In this document: positions 32,254 to 44,813 of the stretch, piece after piece
Layout: every line of letters starts with the position of its first letter
Numbering within the stretch: position 1 is the first letter of the stretch
NCBI GenBank assembly: GCA_030770545.1
Contig: JAUCMP010000028.1
Location: forward strand, 14,341,501-14,405,500
DNA length: 64,000 bases
Source: Macropodus opercularis
Taxonomy: Eukaryota > Chordata > Actinopteri > Anabantiformes > Osphronemidae
Direction of reading: 5' to 3'
Program-made: the position numbers and the translations under genes
The notes under the pieces: generated by a model
Databases searched by the model: none
Told to the model about the DNA's origin: nothing
What the model saw: only the letters and a program-made list of their open reading frames with translations

Positions 32254-32690
32254 ATGGAGAGAGCTGGGAGAGGAATGGTGTGTAAATCACACACCTTTAG
32301 GCTTAACACTGCTCTGAAAGACAGACCACTGGCCAGAAGTGGAAGCCTTTCGACCATCAGCTCCATCTATGATCCCTTGGGAAGCGAAGTCCTGTTATTT
32401 TACAAGAAAGAAAATCTACAGAGACCTGTGCCGGAGAGAAATTGGTTTGGGAAGATGCTGAGCATGAGGTTGTCTGTAACCTGTGGCCAAGATGGCAGCA
32501 ACAGCTACATCTACTGGAAGACTTTGGAAGTGACAGACGTGTGGAACCATCAGGCTTTGGAAACGTTACTACAGCCCAGCTACATCACATCAGTGATGCC
32601 AGTGAAGCTCAACGCTTCTACTTCCAGAGGATAATGAACAGCTCTGTAGCAATCGTCATCTGTTTTCTGCTTGATGTTCATGTCTTTTAA
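32254..32690 (+). pseudogene. BEL/Pao pol relic (plus strand)
   Basis: Fragments in two frames match the connection/RNase H region of BEL pol: STISSIYDPLG (compare STVASIYDPLG in the minus-strand BEL copy at 46.9 kb) and LHHISDAS (compare LHHFSDAS). It has stops and shifts, no LTRs nearby, and the opposite orientation to the two other BEL copies. Confidence 0.6.
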
Positions 32691-32699
32691 TATTTCATG

Positions 32700-33544
32700 A
32701 ATATCATGACATTTATTTATGGTAGAAAATACCTGGATAGCGAGCGCAACACAAGGCGACTGCTACTGGACTGTTATCCACTAGGACAGTGAGACATTAT
32801 GTATTTATTATACAGAAACCATAGGATACAGTTATGTAGGAGTCGTTTAGTGGCATTTATTTCCTATAATGGATTCAGTGCGTCCTGGCCAACATGGATG
32901 TTCTGTTGCCTTTATAACGAGGTTCCAGGTTGGAGCCTGACTCTGAAGCGGGATGGCTGGATGGGAGCTGCAGCGGAGTGGCCCTATCAGACGTCCACCC
33001 TCAGTGACATCATGAACAGAACATCTGTGTTGGTCGTTAATTTGTAGATTCATCAGGATGACAAATCATTTGCATGGATACTGGCATCGCTGTCAACTTT
33101 CAAACAAATCAGACCAATTGAACTGATAAACAAACAAAATACGATTTGCATGAAGCCGAATCCAACACCAGTAACATTGATTTCATCCAACTCTAAGTCA
33201 AACATGCTGTTTTCAAACTACTGAGAAGTAGTAAATCTATGATGGCTGTGAGATGTTACACGGGCTCTGCAGAGCTGGTGTCAAATGTTTCTCTGCTTGA
33301 ACAAAAAGGAACCTTCCACACACAACGCGGAAAAGTGTCTTTCAGACCAGGGGGTTGTTTTCTGAAGAAAGGGGCTTCTAGAACAATGTTTAATCATAAG
33401 CTGCTTAAACATTCAGCTTTTATATCATCCTGCGGGGCCAGAAAATATCATCTCACAGCTTCATTAAGAAGCTTCAAGCTTTAAATGAAAAACTGTGCAG
33501 TGATGTTAACTGAAAGCAAAGACTGACTCCAACCCTCTACTGAC
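32700..33544. other. 3' flank of the LRR array, no gene seen
   Basis: If this is the downstream side of an NLR gene, a B30.2/SPRY exon might be expected here, but none was found. Confidence 0.35.
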
Positions 33545-33718
33545 CTCAGAGTCTCCAATCGATAGTCTGGACTCTTCACTAGATCTTTCAGCTGCTCCAT
33601 TGCTGAATCCTTCAGGTTGTTTCCCCTCAGGTCCAGTTCTGTCAGATGGGACGGGTTGGACTTCAGAGCTGAGCCCAGAGAATCACAGCTCATCTCTGAC
33701 AAACTGCATTTGCTCAAT
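33545..33718 (-). CDS. NLR-type LRR exon 12, type B (174 bp)
   Basis: The acceptor TTTATTCAG precedes the exon and GAG|GTCAGT ends it. It encodes two leucine-rich repeats: LSEMSCDSLGSALKSNPSHL, then LTELDLRGNNLKDSAMEQL, with the alternative ending KDLVKSPDYRLETLR instead of the array's common CGFLESPDCRLQTL. Exons enter and leave in phase 2, so any number can be spliced together in frame, as in fish NLR genes whose C-terminal LRRs sense ligands. It is the most 3' LRR exon in transcription order. An unusual M replaces V in the AxEQL position, and D replaces G in SCxSL. Confidence 0.75.
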
Positions 33719-34677
33719 CTGAATAAAGAAACAAAGACATAGATCAAATCATTAATAGTCAGATTTGTGCTGATCAGTGATGTTTGGTCCCTAATGAGTA
33801 GAGAGACTCTGTTGCTGTGGATAATCATGATGTGTCAGCTTCTACACACATCAACCACATGTCAACACAACATTCATGCACCTGTTGATGTCAACACTGA
33901 TTCAGAACCTGCTGCTTCTGGAAGCACAAGAGAAACATCACAACACATGTGACAGACTGAAAACCTACTAAAAGACTTTGACTCATCACTGAAATGGATC
34001 AGACTTCACAGAAACACAACTGGTCCAATAAATGTGTCCTGGTTGCCTCTTATACTAAAAAGAAAAAGCTAAAACAACAGATTTATTAAAAAAAAGAAAG
34101 AAAACTCTGCTTGTTCTAACAAAGCTTTTAAAGCTTCATCAATTTGAGGGAAATCTTGTTAAATTCTATCAGAACATCTTTGGGGCTTTCTATACTTTTT
34201 ACTGTTTGGATCAAGTCAGCTGTGTTTTATTAAATCATTTAACCATAAATTTAAAAATGAAGCCTAATGAAATAACGCTTCATTTTTAAATGGAACTTTT
34301 TAAACTTGTTCTGTAGACGTTCAGCTCTGTTGCAACCTCATACATTTCTCTTCAGCTGCTTTCAGGAATGTTTTAAACTCTCCAGCTACTGTCATTCAGC
34401 AGCACAACATTCACAGAGTATTTGCTTCAGGAAATGTCTAGTTTAACATGTGACTTGGTTTGAGAGTCTTGTTCATTTGTTCCTAGTTGTTGTTGTTTGC
34501 TTTGTTTGAGTTTTACAAGCCGTCCTGTGTTCATAACACATCAAACACATCCTGATGCTCTGTGACGTAATGAGACCTTGTGTCTGGTGTCACGTGATGT
34601 TTGTCGTCGTGAAGCAAGACCCAAGGTCCCGTGATGCTTTTATTTTGAAAACTCAATAGGGTGTCAAGCTGCCTTAC

Positions 34678-34851
34678 TTTAGAGTCTGCAGTCGACAGTC
34701 TGGACTCTCCAGGAAACCACACAACTGCTCCACTGCTGAATCCTTCAGGTTGTTTTCACTCAGGTCCAGTTGTGTCAGATGGGACGGGTTGGACTTCAGA
34801 GCTGAGACCAGAGAACCACAGCTGATCTCTGACAAACTGCACTCACTCAAT
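34678..34851 (-). CDS. NLR-type LRR exon 11, type A
   Basis: Same 174-bp phase-2 exon form, donor AAA|GTAAGG. Variable face: LTQLDLSENNL. It lies exactly 1133 bp from the exons on both sides, and its intron matches theirs, so this is a recent tandem copy. Confidence 0.75.
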
Positions 34852-35810
34852 CTGAATAAAGAAACAAAGACATAGATCAAATCATTAATAGTCAGATTTG
34901 TCCTGATCAGTGATGTTTGGTCTCTAATGAGTAGAGAGACTCTGTTGCTGTGGATCATCATGATGTGTCAGCTTCTACACACATCAACCACATGTCAACA
35001 CAACATTCATGCACCTGTTGATGTCAACACTGATTCAGAACCTGCTGCTTCTGGAAGCACAAGAGAAACATCACAACACATGTGACAGACTGAAAACCTA
35101 CTAAAAGACTTTGACTCATCACTGAAATGGATCAGACTTCACAGAACCACAACTGGTCCAGTAAATGTGTCCTGATTGGTTCTGATCATCAAAAAAATTG
35201 GTAAAACAACTCATTTATTTAAAAAAAAAAAAACTCAGCTTGTTTTAACAAAGCTTTTAAAGCTTCATCAGTTTGAGGGAAATCTTGTGAAATTCTATCA
35301 GAACATCTTTGGGGCTTTCTATACTTTTTACTGTTTGGATCAAGTCAGCTGTGTTTTATGAAATCATTTAACCATAAAATCTTGCTACATGTTATTTCAT
35401 TATGCTTTAATCTTAAATGTAACAGTTTCAACTTGTTCTGTAGACGTTCAACCTCGTACATTTCTCTTCAGCTGCTTTCAGGAATGTTTTCAACTCTCCA
35501 GCTACTGTTAATAATTCGTGGGGAAACATTCAGCAGCTCAACATTCACAGAGTATTTGCTTCAGTAATGTCTAGTTTAACATGTGACTTGGTTTGAGAGT
35601 CTTGTTCATTTGTTCCTAGTTGTTGTTGTTTGCTTTGTTTGAGTTTTACAAGCCGTCCTGTGTTCACAACACATCAAACACATCCTGATGCTCTGTGACG
35701 TAATGAGACCTTGTGTGTGGTGTCACATGATGTTTGGCGTCGTGAAGCAAGACCCAAGGTCCCGTGATGCTTTTATTTTGAAATCTCAATACGGTGTTGA
35801 GCTGCCTTAC

Positions 35811-35984
35811 TTTAGAGTCTGCAGTCGACAGTCTGGACTCTCCAGGAAACCACACAACTGCTCCACTGCTGAATCCTTTAGGTCGTTTCTACTCAGGTCC
35901 AGTTCTGTCAGATGGGACGGGTTGGACTTCAGAGCTGAGCCCAGAGAACCACAGCTGATCTCTGACAACCTGCAGCGATTCAAT
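35811..35984 (-). CDS. NLR-type LRR exon 10, type A
   Basis: The acceptor context is TATCCAG|ATTGAAT. Variable face: LNRCRLSE and LTELDLSRNDL. Donor GTAAGG. It is the end of the 1133-bp periodic block. The intron above it switches to the version with AGTTCATGTTTCCTTGTTG. Confidence 0.75.
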
Positions 35985-36920
35985 CTGGATAAAGAAACAA
36001 AGACATAGATCAAATCATTAATAGTCAGATTTGTCTTGATCAGTGATGTTTGGTCTCTAATGAGTAGAGAGACTCTGTTGCTGTGGATCATCATTGTTGT
36101 TTGCTTTGTTAGTTCATGTTTCCTTGTTGTGACTAGATTTAGTTGGACTGAGACAGATGGTCTATAGTAGTAACAGTGAACTGACTGCAGATGGAGAAAC
36201 TGAGTCTTTCTGAAACAATATGAACTAACTGAACTAAATGATTCACTGTCGACGCGTTTGATCTTTAGTTTGGTGACATCTGCTGGTGAACTCGTGACAT
36301 TACATCCATTTACTGGGCAGCGTCATGAAAGTGAGGCTCTAGTTGAGAACAGAAAACAACAAAGACTCATTAAAATTGTCTGGTTTGTGATTCTGTTTTA
36401 AAATCACTCTTGAAATGTCTCTTCTACTTCAGTGACTTTAGATGAGGACACATTCAGATTCATTTTGAATTTATTAATTGTCCAGTGGGAAAAAGCCACA
36501 TTTGAACGTGGATCTGCTTCATCCCAGCCCAACGCTCTACACACTAAACCACCAAGTTACTTTCCTAGTAGTGACACATGTAGTTGTGCTGTTGTTATAG
36601 TTTGTGTCTATGTCTCCTTCTATTGTAGTGGATTAATCTCAACCCTAAACTCTTTCCCTCAGTGTTAATGAATGGAAACACTGCAGTGTTGATCACAAAC
36701 ACTCTACTACACTGAAAACCCACAAAGTCTGAAGGATTCTCTGCACTGATCAGCTCACTTTGAGTTTTACAAGCCGCCCTGTGTTCATAACACATCAAAC
36801 ACATCCTGATGCTCTGTGACGTAATGAGACCTTGTGTGTGGTGTCACATGATGTTTGCCGTCGTGAAGCTCCTGTGATGCTTTTATTTTGACAACTCAAT
36901 ACGGTGTCGAGCTGCCTTAC

Positions 36921-37094
36921 TGTAGAGTCTGCAGTCGACAGTCTGGACTCTCCAGGAAACCACACAACTGCTCCACTGCTGAATCCTTCAGGTTGTTTCC
37001 ACTCAGGTCCAGTTCTGTCAGATGGGATGGGTTGGACTTCAGAGCTGAGCCCAGAGAACCACAGCTGATCTCTGACAAACTGCAGTAACTCAAT
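36921..37094 (-). CDS. NLR-type LRR exon 9, type A
   Basis: Variable face: LSYCSLSE and LTELDLSGNNL, ending RLQTL. Spacing to the next exon below is 1110 bp. Donor is ACA|GTAAGG. Confidence 0.75.
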
Positions 37095-37796
37095 CTGAAA
37101 AAAGAAACAAAGACATAGATCAAATCATTAACAGTCAGATTTGTCCTGATCAGTGATGTTTGGTCTCTAATGAGTAGAGAGACTCTGTTGCTGTGGATCA
37201 TCATTGTTGTTTGCTTTGTTAGTTCATGTTTCCTTGTTGTGACTAGATTTAGTTGGACTGAGACAGATTTTCTACAGTAGTAACAGTGAACTGACTGCAG
37301 ATGGAGAAACTCAGTCTTTTTTTGATCTTTAGTTTGGTGACATCTGCTGGTGAACTCGTGACATTACATCCATTTACTGGCAGCGTCATGAAAGTGAGGC
37401 TCTAGTAGAGAACAGGAAACAACAAAGACGTCTCATTAAAATTGTCTGGTTTGTGATTCTGTTTTAAAATCATTCTTTAAATGTCTTTTCTACTTCAGTG
37501 ACTTTAGATGAGGACACATTCAGATTCATGTTGAATTTATTAATTCTCCAGTGGGAAAAAGCCACATTTGAACGTGGATCTGCTTCATCACAAACACTCT
37601 ACTACACTGAAAACCCACAAAGTCTGAAGGATTCTCTGCACTTATCAGCTCATAACACATCAAACACATCCTGATGCTCTGTGACGTAATGAGATCTTGT
37701 GTGTGGTGTCACGCGATGTTTGGTGTCGTGAAGTAGGACACAAGGTCCCGTGATGCTTTTATTTTGAAAACTCAATACAGTGTCGAGCTGCCTTAC

Positions 37797-37970
37797 TTTA
37801 GAGTCTGCAGTCGACAGTCTGGACTCTCCAGGAAACCACACAACTGCTCCACTGCTGAATCCTTTAGGTAGTTGTGAGTCAGGTACACTTCTGTCAGATC
37901 GGACGGGTTGGACTTCAGAGCTGAGACCAGAGAACCACAGCTGATCTCTGACAAATTGCAGTAACTCAGT
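37797..37970 (-). CDS. NLR-type LRR exon 8, type A (diverged face)
   Basis: The most altered intact copy: LTEVYLTHNYL replaces the LTELDLSxNxL consensus, and SNPSDL replaces SNPSHL. The changes fall on the exposed strand while length and splice sites are kept, which suits either relaxed or diversifying selection. Confidence 0.7.
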
Positions 37971-38277
37971 CTGAATAAAGAAACAAAGACATAGATCAAA
38001 TCATTAATACTCAGATTTGTGCTGATCAGTGATGTTTGGTCTCTAATGAGTAGAGAGACTCTGTTGCTGTGGATCATCATTGTTATTTGCGTTGTTAGTT
38101 CAGGTTTCCTTGTTGTGACTAGATTTAGATTCATAACACATCAAACACATCCTGATGCTCTGTGACGTAATGAGACCTTGTGTGTGGTGTCACGTGATGT
38201 TTGGCGCCGTGAAGCAGGACCCAAGGTCCCATGATGCTTTTATTTTGAAAACTCAATACAGTGTCGAGCTGCCTTAC

Positions 38278-38451
38278 TTTAGAGTCTGCAGTCGACAGTC
38301 TGGACTCTCCAGGAAACCACACAACTGCTCCACTGCTGAATCCTGCTGGATGTTGAGACTTAGGTCCAGTTCTGTCAGATGGGACGGGTTGGACTTCAGA
38401 GCTGAGCCCAGAGAACCACAGCTGATCTCTGACAACCTGCAGTAACTCAAT
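38278..38451 (-). CDS. NLR-type LRR exon 7, type A
   Basis: Variable face: LDLSLNIQQDSA, a changed asparagine-ladder neighbour. It lies only 481 bp from the exon below, with a shortened intron. Above 38503 the paralogous intron breaks off into unrelated sequence. Confidence 0.7.
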
Positions 38452-39904
38452 CTGAATAAAGAAACAAAGACATAGATCAAATCATTAATAGTGAGATTTG
38501 GTTTGCCAACAAAGTAGAACCATAGTTACTCACTTAGATCATGGTTGGTTGACTGTTGATAATCTGCCTTATAGTTATGCAACTAACATCTGGTGGAGAT
38601 CTGCAAATTATACTGCAAACCAGGAGAACTTCAGTAACTGTTGTTTGTACTCGACGACCACATTCTGAACAGAATCCTCAACACAATCCTCCTGTGTCCA
38701 TTAATGTCAGCATAACATCGGCCTGAGTCCGTGGGCCTGTAATGTCATTATCCAGTATTTTCCCCATCAGGAAAGTGTTTTTTACCATTGTTTGATTCCA
38801 CGCCACCATTTCTGGCAACAGCTTTTCTACGGTGTAAACCTTTAAGAAGTGTTTACTTAATCCTAACTGAGTGTATTCATAGCAGCTATTTGATTTATAA
38901 GAGGAGATGATCCTTTATTGATCCCACGTTGAGGAAATTCAATTATTACAACAGCTGCAAAGGATTATGAAAGATAAGTGGTGCAAAAGGATCAAATGTG
39001 CAAATTTACAATATTTACAAATACAGTGCAAACTTCTGTTGCTTACAATTATTCATAATGGTCAAAGGGGGGAATATTATAATGGAATATTCTATTGTAC
39101 ATCCTCAGTAGAAATTATTATTGCTACTTGTTTTATTATAATTATTCTCAGCTCAGCAGAATAAGTATAATATCATGATTCTTTACTTTTGCAGAAGGCG
39201 ACACCTTCTATTGTTAAAACTACCAGCTAAGAGCAACTGATGTTACTGTTATTAACTGTCGTTAGAGAGAAAAGGATGTTTAGCTTCAGTCCGTCCTGCT
39301 GTGAATCCCAGTGATCTATAGGCAGAGTCCTGCTGTTGTTTCTGTAGCCTCCTGGTTTTGTTTTTGCATAAGTAGATTTCAGTATAAATGTCTGAGCAGA
39401 GGGAAAAGCACTTTGTAGACATTCTGCTGAGCGTCTCGTCTGCTCTGTATGAATATGTACCTTCACATCTGAATAAATGTAGGAAGACAACTACGTTTTT
39501 CTCACTGAGTCTTTGATAAAATTCCACAACATCCTACACACAAAACATAATGAAACCAAACAATGGTCAACTGATTTATTACAAATCCTTCTTGTGCTTG
39601 TTCTAACACTGCTTTAAATGCTTCAGCAATGTGAGGGAACTCTGCTAAAGTTTAGTAGCAAAGGTTTCTATACTTTTACTGTGGGATCATGTCAGCTGTG
39701 ATTTATTAAATGATTTAATTATAAATATGTTGGGGCACAAAGGAGCATAAATTATGTTAATTATATCTATAATTCAGAATTCACTCATTTTGGTTATTGG
39801 CTAAATTGTATAATTTATCAATGATAATTACTTAAGATTGGATAGTTAACTATCTAACTAATATCAGGGAACCACCCTGTTTCCAAGGAATAACCAACTT
39901 GGAA

Positions 39905-40176
39905 AAGTACATTCATTCATCTTCTACCACTTCTTCCCTGTAGGGGTCACTGTGCTGGAGTCTGTCCCAGCTGTCTAAGGGCGAGAGGCAGGTTCACCCT
40001 GGACCAATCGCCAGTCCATCACAGAGCCACACATATAGACGCACAACCAGTAACGCACACACTCAGAGTTTTTTTAGAGTTTTTTCCAATTAGCCTAACT
40101 GCATGTCTTTGGACTGTGGGAGGAGCCTGGAGAGAACCTATGCAGACACGTGGAGAACATGCAAACTCCACAAAAT
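39905..40176 (-). repeat. 5'-truncated tRNA-SINE copy
   Basis: This is the reverse complement of the SINE body at 57.6-57.9 kb: GGGCGAGAGGCAGGTTCACC, ATGTCTTTGGACTGTGGGAG and GAACATGCAAACTCCAC occur in mirrored order. The tRNA-like head is missing. Confidence 0.65.
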
Positions 40177-40319
40177 ATCTCTCTCTCTGTACAATATTAT
40201 AAAATATTAGTCAAATGAGCAACAGCGAAGGGTGAATGTCAAGCCACAACTGTTCCAGGTCAACTGATGTTGCAAACATATACCAATAATCACAGACAAT
40301 GACCAGTTAAGCTATTGTG

Positions 40320-40321
<2 letters not shown>

Positions 40322-40365
<44 letters not shown>

Positions 40366-40382
40366 TATATATATATATATAA
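40322..40382. repeat. (TA)n microsatellite
   Basis: Alternating TA for about 60 bp with one interruption (TGTAT). Confidence 0.9.
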
Positions 40383-40679
40383 CATAGGAGGATTGGATCA
40401 GGCAGTTTCCATATCTATGTAGTGTTCACAGCTAATCTCGGGTAGGAACCTTTGGGACTGAAGCAGTTGCACCAGGGTGGCTTTTGCGGTGAAACCCACA
40501 TTACAGAGTTGATATTCACACGGTATATTGTCATTTATATGGGCCGTACACTGTTACGCCGAACTTGAATTAAACTGATACAACGCAATCAGAACCACAG
40601 GGCCAAGGAACAGAAAATCTATAAGTGTCCTTATTCTCCCAAGGGAACTGCACTGCTGTCTCATCAGACAAGGAACGTC

Positions 40680-42095
40680 ATGTCCACAGCACGTAAGGAA
40701 CTGGTGTGGTGCATTAAAAAGAACTGGTACAAGCTCTCGGGCAATGAAGCCTACGTGCTGGCCAGAGACATTGCTACTAGTAGCCAACATGCAGAGGAGC
40801 TGAAGTCCACAGATGAAGAAGGGTGTGTGGACTCCATCCTTATACATATGCAGTCTGAAATGTTACTGAAATCTGAAGACCAAGGGATGGGCCAACTACT
40901 GTCACTAAATGACCTGGTGTGCAGCCTAATCGGGAACCATGATACTGCAACAGGGGGAACAGCACAGGTGCATGACACATGGACTGGTGCTCCACTGACC
41001 GGTCAGGGCCCACAGCACTCAGCGAACACTATTACACCAGTAACATGTAACACCCCATCACCTTTAGCCTCAGGAGGGATGGTTTCCTTAAAGGATCTAT
41101 CTTATCTCCAGCGGAGGGAGTTTAAAATACACGGGGGGCAGATTGGAGACTTACATTCTGACATCACGTATAGTAGTACTAGCAAACAGATAGATGAAGG
41201 AGTTAAAGACGGCTTTACTGAGATGGAAGTAATTGAGGTGTATTGAGGATTATAAAACCAGGTGCCTTCAAGGACATGCTCATTAATAAAGAAGAAATCA
41301 TAACAAGTGAAATCAAAGCCTTTTTCCGGTCCCATCTTGGAGAGAAAGCCAACACAGAACTGTTCCAGGAGCTTATGTGTGCGAAGCAAAATGAACACGA
41401 ACCTCCTCAGCAGTTCCTGTATCGTATGATTGGACTCAAACAGAAAATCATCTTCCAGTCGAAACAGGCCGTTACAGACATTCGTTATGACCCCAAAACC
41501 ATTCAGGAGGTGTTTCTCCATACCATCTATCAGGGTCTTGGCACACAGACATCCAACAACAACTTAGACTACTCTTCACAAACAGCCAAGTCACTGATGA
41601 AGAAATTCTCAACCAGGTAGGCTGGGCCATGGCCTCAAACAAAAGACAACACATGCTCATTATGTTCGAGTGGATGAAGGAAGGCAAACCACTGATGACA
41701 ACAAGAAACAAACGATGCAACAACATAGTACCCAAGTAGAGACTCTCACACACATGGTTGAAGCCTTCATGGACCAGCAAGCAGCTCATTGGAAGACTGG
41801 GCAATCACCAAGTCACCCCCAGACACAAACTCATCCTCAGCCCATATACAGCAGTGACACGCCTACTACATCGAACACGATCCCAGTTACAAGGAGGGGT
41901 AGGGTGTTCATTTGTACGAACTGTGCACAGCAAGGAGTTACAAACTGTAGTCACTGTCTGGTATGTGGAGAAGCAGGACATCGAGCAGTAGGCTGCTTAA
42001 AAAGACCTTTGGGAAAAAGACAGTTGGGAAACGAGAAATGGTCTCTGCTGAGGGACAACCAGAGGCCGTCCCACAGTTCCAGTCCCGCAGTGTAA
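40680..42095 (+). pseudogene. Gypsy gag (matrix/capsid/nucleocapsid), frameshifted
   Basis: The N-terminal part (40680-41246) begins MSTARKELVWCIKKNWYKLS. The capsid part (41243-41620) contains FRSHLGEKANTELFQELM and EPPQQFLYRMIGLKQ. The nucleocapsid part (41670-42095) has one zinc knuckle, CLVCGEAGHRAVGC (C-x2-C-x4-H-x4-C). The frames overlap by a few bases or are separated by stops, so the polyprotein is broken. Confidence 0.7.
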
Positions 42096-42197
42096 GTCGC
42101 AGAGATGAACAACAACAGCGGAAGCGAGGTAACAAAGTCTACAACCGTGAAGAAAAGAAAACAGCTACAGAGGATCTCCTTCACACTGCACCTCTAA

Positions 42198-42728
42198 TTG
42201 GGAGGTGCAGTGCCTGCTCAGAGCCTGCTCAATTGTTTCATCAGAGGGTTTGCAGCAACCGTTATTTTTGACACTGGCTCACAAGTGAGTATAGTCGACA
42301 GGCTATGGAGAGAGACTTTTATTCCCAACTTCCCTGTCAGACCTTTATACGAATTCTTAGACCCAGGGGAAAACCTTGACATCTGTGCAGCAACTGGACA
42401 GCCAATCCCATATGATGGATGGGTGGAGCTAACAGTCAACCTGGCAGGGAATGACAACCCAAAACTTGCTATTCAGGTCCCTTTCCTGGTAAGTCAGCTT
42501 CCACTCCCACAGCCTCTACTATGTGATAATGTACACCAAGAGATGGTTGACAGACAAAAGTCAGAGACAGATGCACAAGCCTTGGTGGTCAGTCTCCTTA
42601 AAAGGGCACTTGGTGTGGGAGAAGAGCAGGTATGGACCATGGTCAGTTTTATAGAGGCCCAAAGGTCATCTCAACATTCCAGCTGGAGGGACAACGCATG
42701 TCTGATGCAGAGTGTCACCTACTTTTAA
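42198..42728 (+). pseudogene. Gypsy aspartic protease region
   Basis: Contains the catalytic triad DTG in FDTGSQVSIVDRLW (about 42267) and a downstream region ending near the start of RT. Read from the ORF, it lacks the usual uninterrupted link to RT. Confidence 0.65.
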
Positions 42729-43407
42729 CACATCTAACATCTATATCCAGGAGCTGATGGTGAAGGGATGGATAGTAAAATCTCAGTCACCCTATGCTGC
42801 ACCGATTGTTTGTGTAAGGAAAAAGGATGGGTCATTACGTCTATGTATTGACTATCGACTCCTTAACAAAAACACTGTGGCTGACCGACACCCACTTCCC
42901 CGTATACAAGATTTGATCGACTCACTAGGGGGCTACAGCTGGTTTTCAATCCTAGACCAGGGAAAAGCTTATCACCAAGGCTTTATTGAGGAGGGTTCTA
43001 GACATCTGACTGCTTTTACTACACCCTGGGGCCTATATGAATGGGTCAGGATACCTTTTGGACTGTCAAATGCACCAGCAGCCTTCCAAAGGAGTATGGA
43101 GGAAAGGCTTGACACACTCCGGGATGAGTGCTGCATCCCTTACTTGGACGATGTCCTCTGCTTCTCCAGATCATTTGAAGAGCATGTCGAGGTGCTGCCC
43201 CGTGTGCTTCAGGCTTTGCAGCATCATGGGGTTAAGCTGAGACCAGAAAAGTGTGAGTTATTCCGTAAAGAAGTCAGATATGTGGGTCGGCTAGTCTCCG
43301 CTGAGGGTTGTGGTGCAACTAAAATCTTCAAAAGGAAGGGCCAAAGGCCCCCAGCTTCCCTCACGCACCCCTGTGGAGTGGAAGAACGAACATCAGCAGA
43401 TCCTTGA
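42712..43407 (+). pseudogene. Gypsy reverse transcriptase
   Basis: Typical Ty3/Gypsy RT blocks: VRKKDGSLRLCIDYRLLN, RHPLPRIQDLIDSLGG, WFSILDQGKAYHQ with the first catalytic Asp, PFGLSNAPAAFQRSM, and YLDD (43141-43152). The frame closes early at 43407, where a frame change separates it from RNase H. Confidence 0.85.
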
Positions 43408-43437
43408 GAATTAATAAACATCCCAACCAACCCACCA

Positions 43438-43914
43438 GTGTTGGCATATCCAGATTTTGATCAACCTTTCATACTACACACAGATGCTTCCCAGCAGGGC
43501 TTTGGGGCAGTTCCGTACCAGAAACAAGATGGAAAAATGAGAGTGATTGGCTATGGGTCCCGCACGCTAACATCAGCAGAGCGAAACTACCACTTCCACA
43601 GCCGCAAGCTTGAGTTTTTGGCTTTGAAGTGGGCGGTGTGCGACAAGTTTAGGGACTACCTCTTCTATGCTCCTCACTTCATCGTATTTACTGATAACAA
43701 CCCCCTGACATACTTAATGAGTACTGCCAAACTAAATGCAGTAGACTACCGCTGGGTGGGACAGTTGGCAGACTTCCATTTTGAAATCAAATACAAACCA
43801 GGCAGCTTGAACATTGATGCTGACACTCTCTCTCGTTGTGCTCTGAGAGGCTCTCAGAAGAGGCGGTGCATGCTACCTGAGAAGGGAGTAAAGCTGCACA
43901 CCACAGAGATGTAG
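43438..43914 (+). pseudogene. Gypsy RNase H
   Basis: RNase H motifs HTDASQQGFGAV, RNYHFHSRKLEFLALKWAV and FTDNNPLTYLM are followed by the conserved exit DADTLSR. It is separated from RT and integrase by frame changes. Confidence 0.8.
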
Positions 43915-43919
43915 CATGG

Positions 43920-44536
43920 GTGGCAGCTCTGGACATAACATCCCAGCAATACACTCATACAGAGCCTTTCCCAGTGATCAGCCACGATGAACTGGCAGAG
44001 GGACAACGGAAAGATCCAGCCATTAGTAAAATCTTAGAGCTAAAGGAGAGGAACAGTGAATTGACTGACACCATACATCGGATGCTCGATGGACCAGGAT
44101 TCAGGTCCCTTTCCTGGTAAGTCAGCGAGTCAAGAGAGTGGAGCAAGCTGCATGTGGAGGATGGGCTTCTTTACCGGGAAACACTTGCTTGTAAACAGCT
44201 AGTCTTACCTGCCAACTACAAACAGACTGCTTTCACCTACCTGCATGACAAAATGAGACATGTTGGTGTGGAAAGAGTATTGAGCCTGGCCAGAGAACGA
44301 TTTTACTGGCCTTTCATGAAAAAAGATATTGAGCAGTATGTTAGTGTCACTGTATTAAACAGAAAAAAACAGCAACACATGACAGAGCACCGATGGGGAG
44401 TCTGACGTCTAGCGCACCCCTTGAGCTGGTCTGCATAGACTTCCTCCACCTTGAGACCAGTCGTGGTGGTTATGAATACATCCTGGTGGTGATGGATCAC
44501 TTCACTAGGTTTGCCCAAGCATATCCCACCCGCAAG
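43920..44536 (+). pseudogene. Gypsy integrase, partial
   Basis: The zinc-binding region contains YLHDKMRHVGVERVLSLARE and FYWPFMKKDIEQY, but the expected Cys pair is not in this frame. The core begins with the Asp of CIDFLHLE and is cut after RFAQAYPTR at the junction with the LRR array. Confidence 0.7.
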
Positions 44537-44595
44537 ACCCAAGGTCCCGTGATGCTTTTATTTTGAAAACTCAGTACGGTGTTGAGCTGCCTTAC

Positions 44596-44769
44596 TTTAG
44601 ACTCTGCAGTCGACAGTCTGGACTCTCCAGGAAACCACACAACTGCTCCACTGCTGAATCCTGCAGGTTGTTGTGACTCAGGTCCAGTTGTGTCAGATGG
44701 GACGGGTTGGACTTCAGAGCTGAGACCAGAGAACCACAGCTGATCTCTGACAACCTGCAGTCACTCAAT
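44596..44769 (-). CDS. NLR-type LRR exon 6, type A (split from its intron by BEL)
   Basis: Variable face: LSDCRLSE and LTQLDLSHNNLQDSA, ending RLQSL. Donor GTAAGG. Only 45 bases of its upstream intron remain before the BEL LTR at 44814; the matching intron continues at 51745 on the far side of the BEL element. If the gene is transcribed, this intron is about 7 kb longer. Confidence 0.7.
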
Positions 44770-44813
44770 CTGAATAAAGAAACAAAGACATAAATCAAAT
44801 CATTAATAGTCAG

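Larger units (their letters stand above)
38500..40430. other. Repeat-rich spacer in the LRR array
   Basis: Contains a minus-strand LINE/SINE tail (about 38898-38945, CTTTATTGATCCCACGTTGAGG). It also contains an old diverged copy of the array's intron (about 39560-39730, TCTATACTTTTACTG...GTCAGCTGTGATTTATTAAA), a SINE fragment and an AT microsatellite. No exon was found with the old intron copy. Confidence 0.5.
40430..44536 (+). mobile_element. Ty3/Gypsy retrotransposon, 3'-truncated
   Basis: Ordered remains of gag, nucleocapsid, protease, RT, RNase H and integrase run on the plus strand, in several frames. The integrase core starts with LELVCIDFLHLE and ends abruptly at about 44536. There the sequence becomes the LRR-array unit (CAAGACCCAAGGTCCCGTGA), so the 3' part and 3' LTR are gone. 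The 5' LTR was not identified. Confidence 0.8.
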
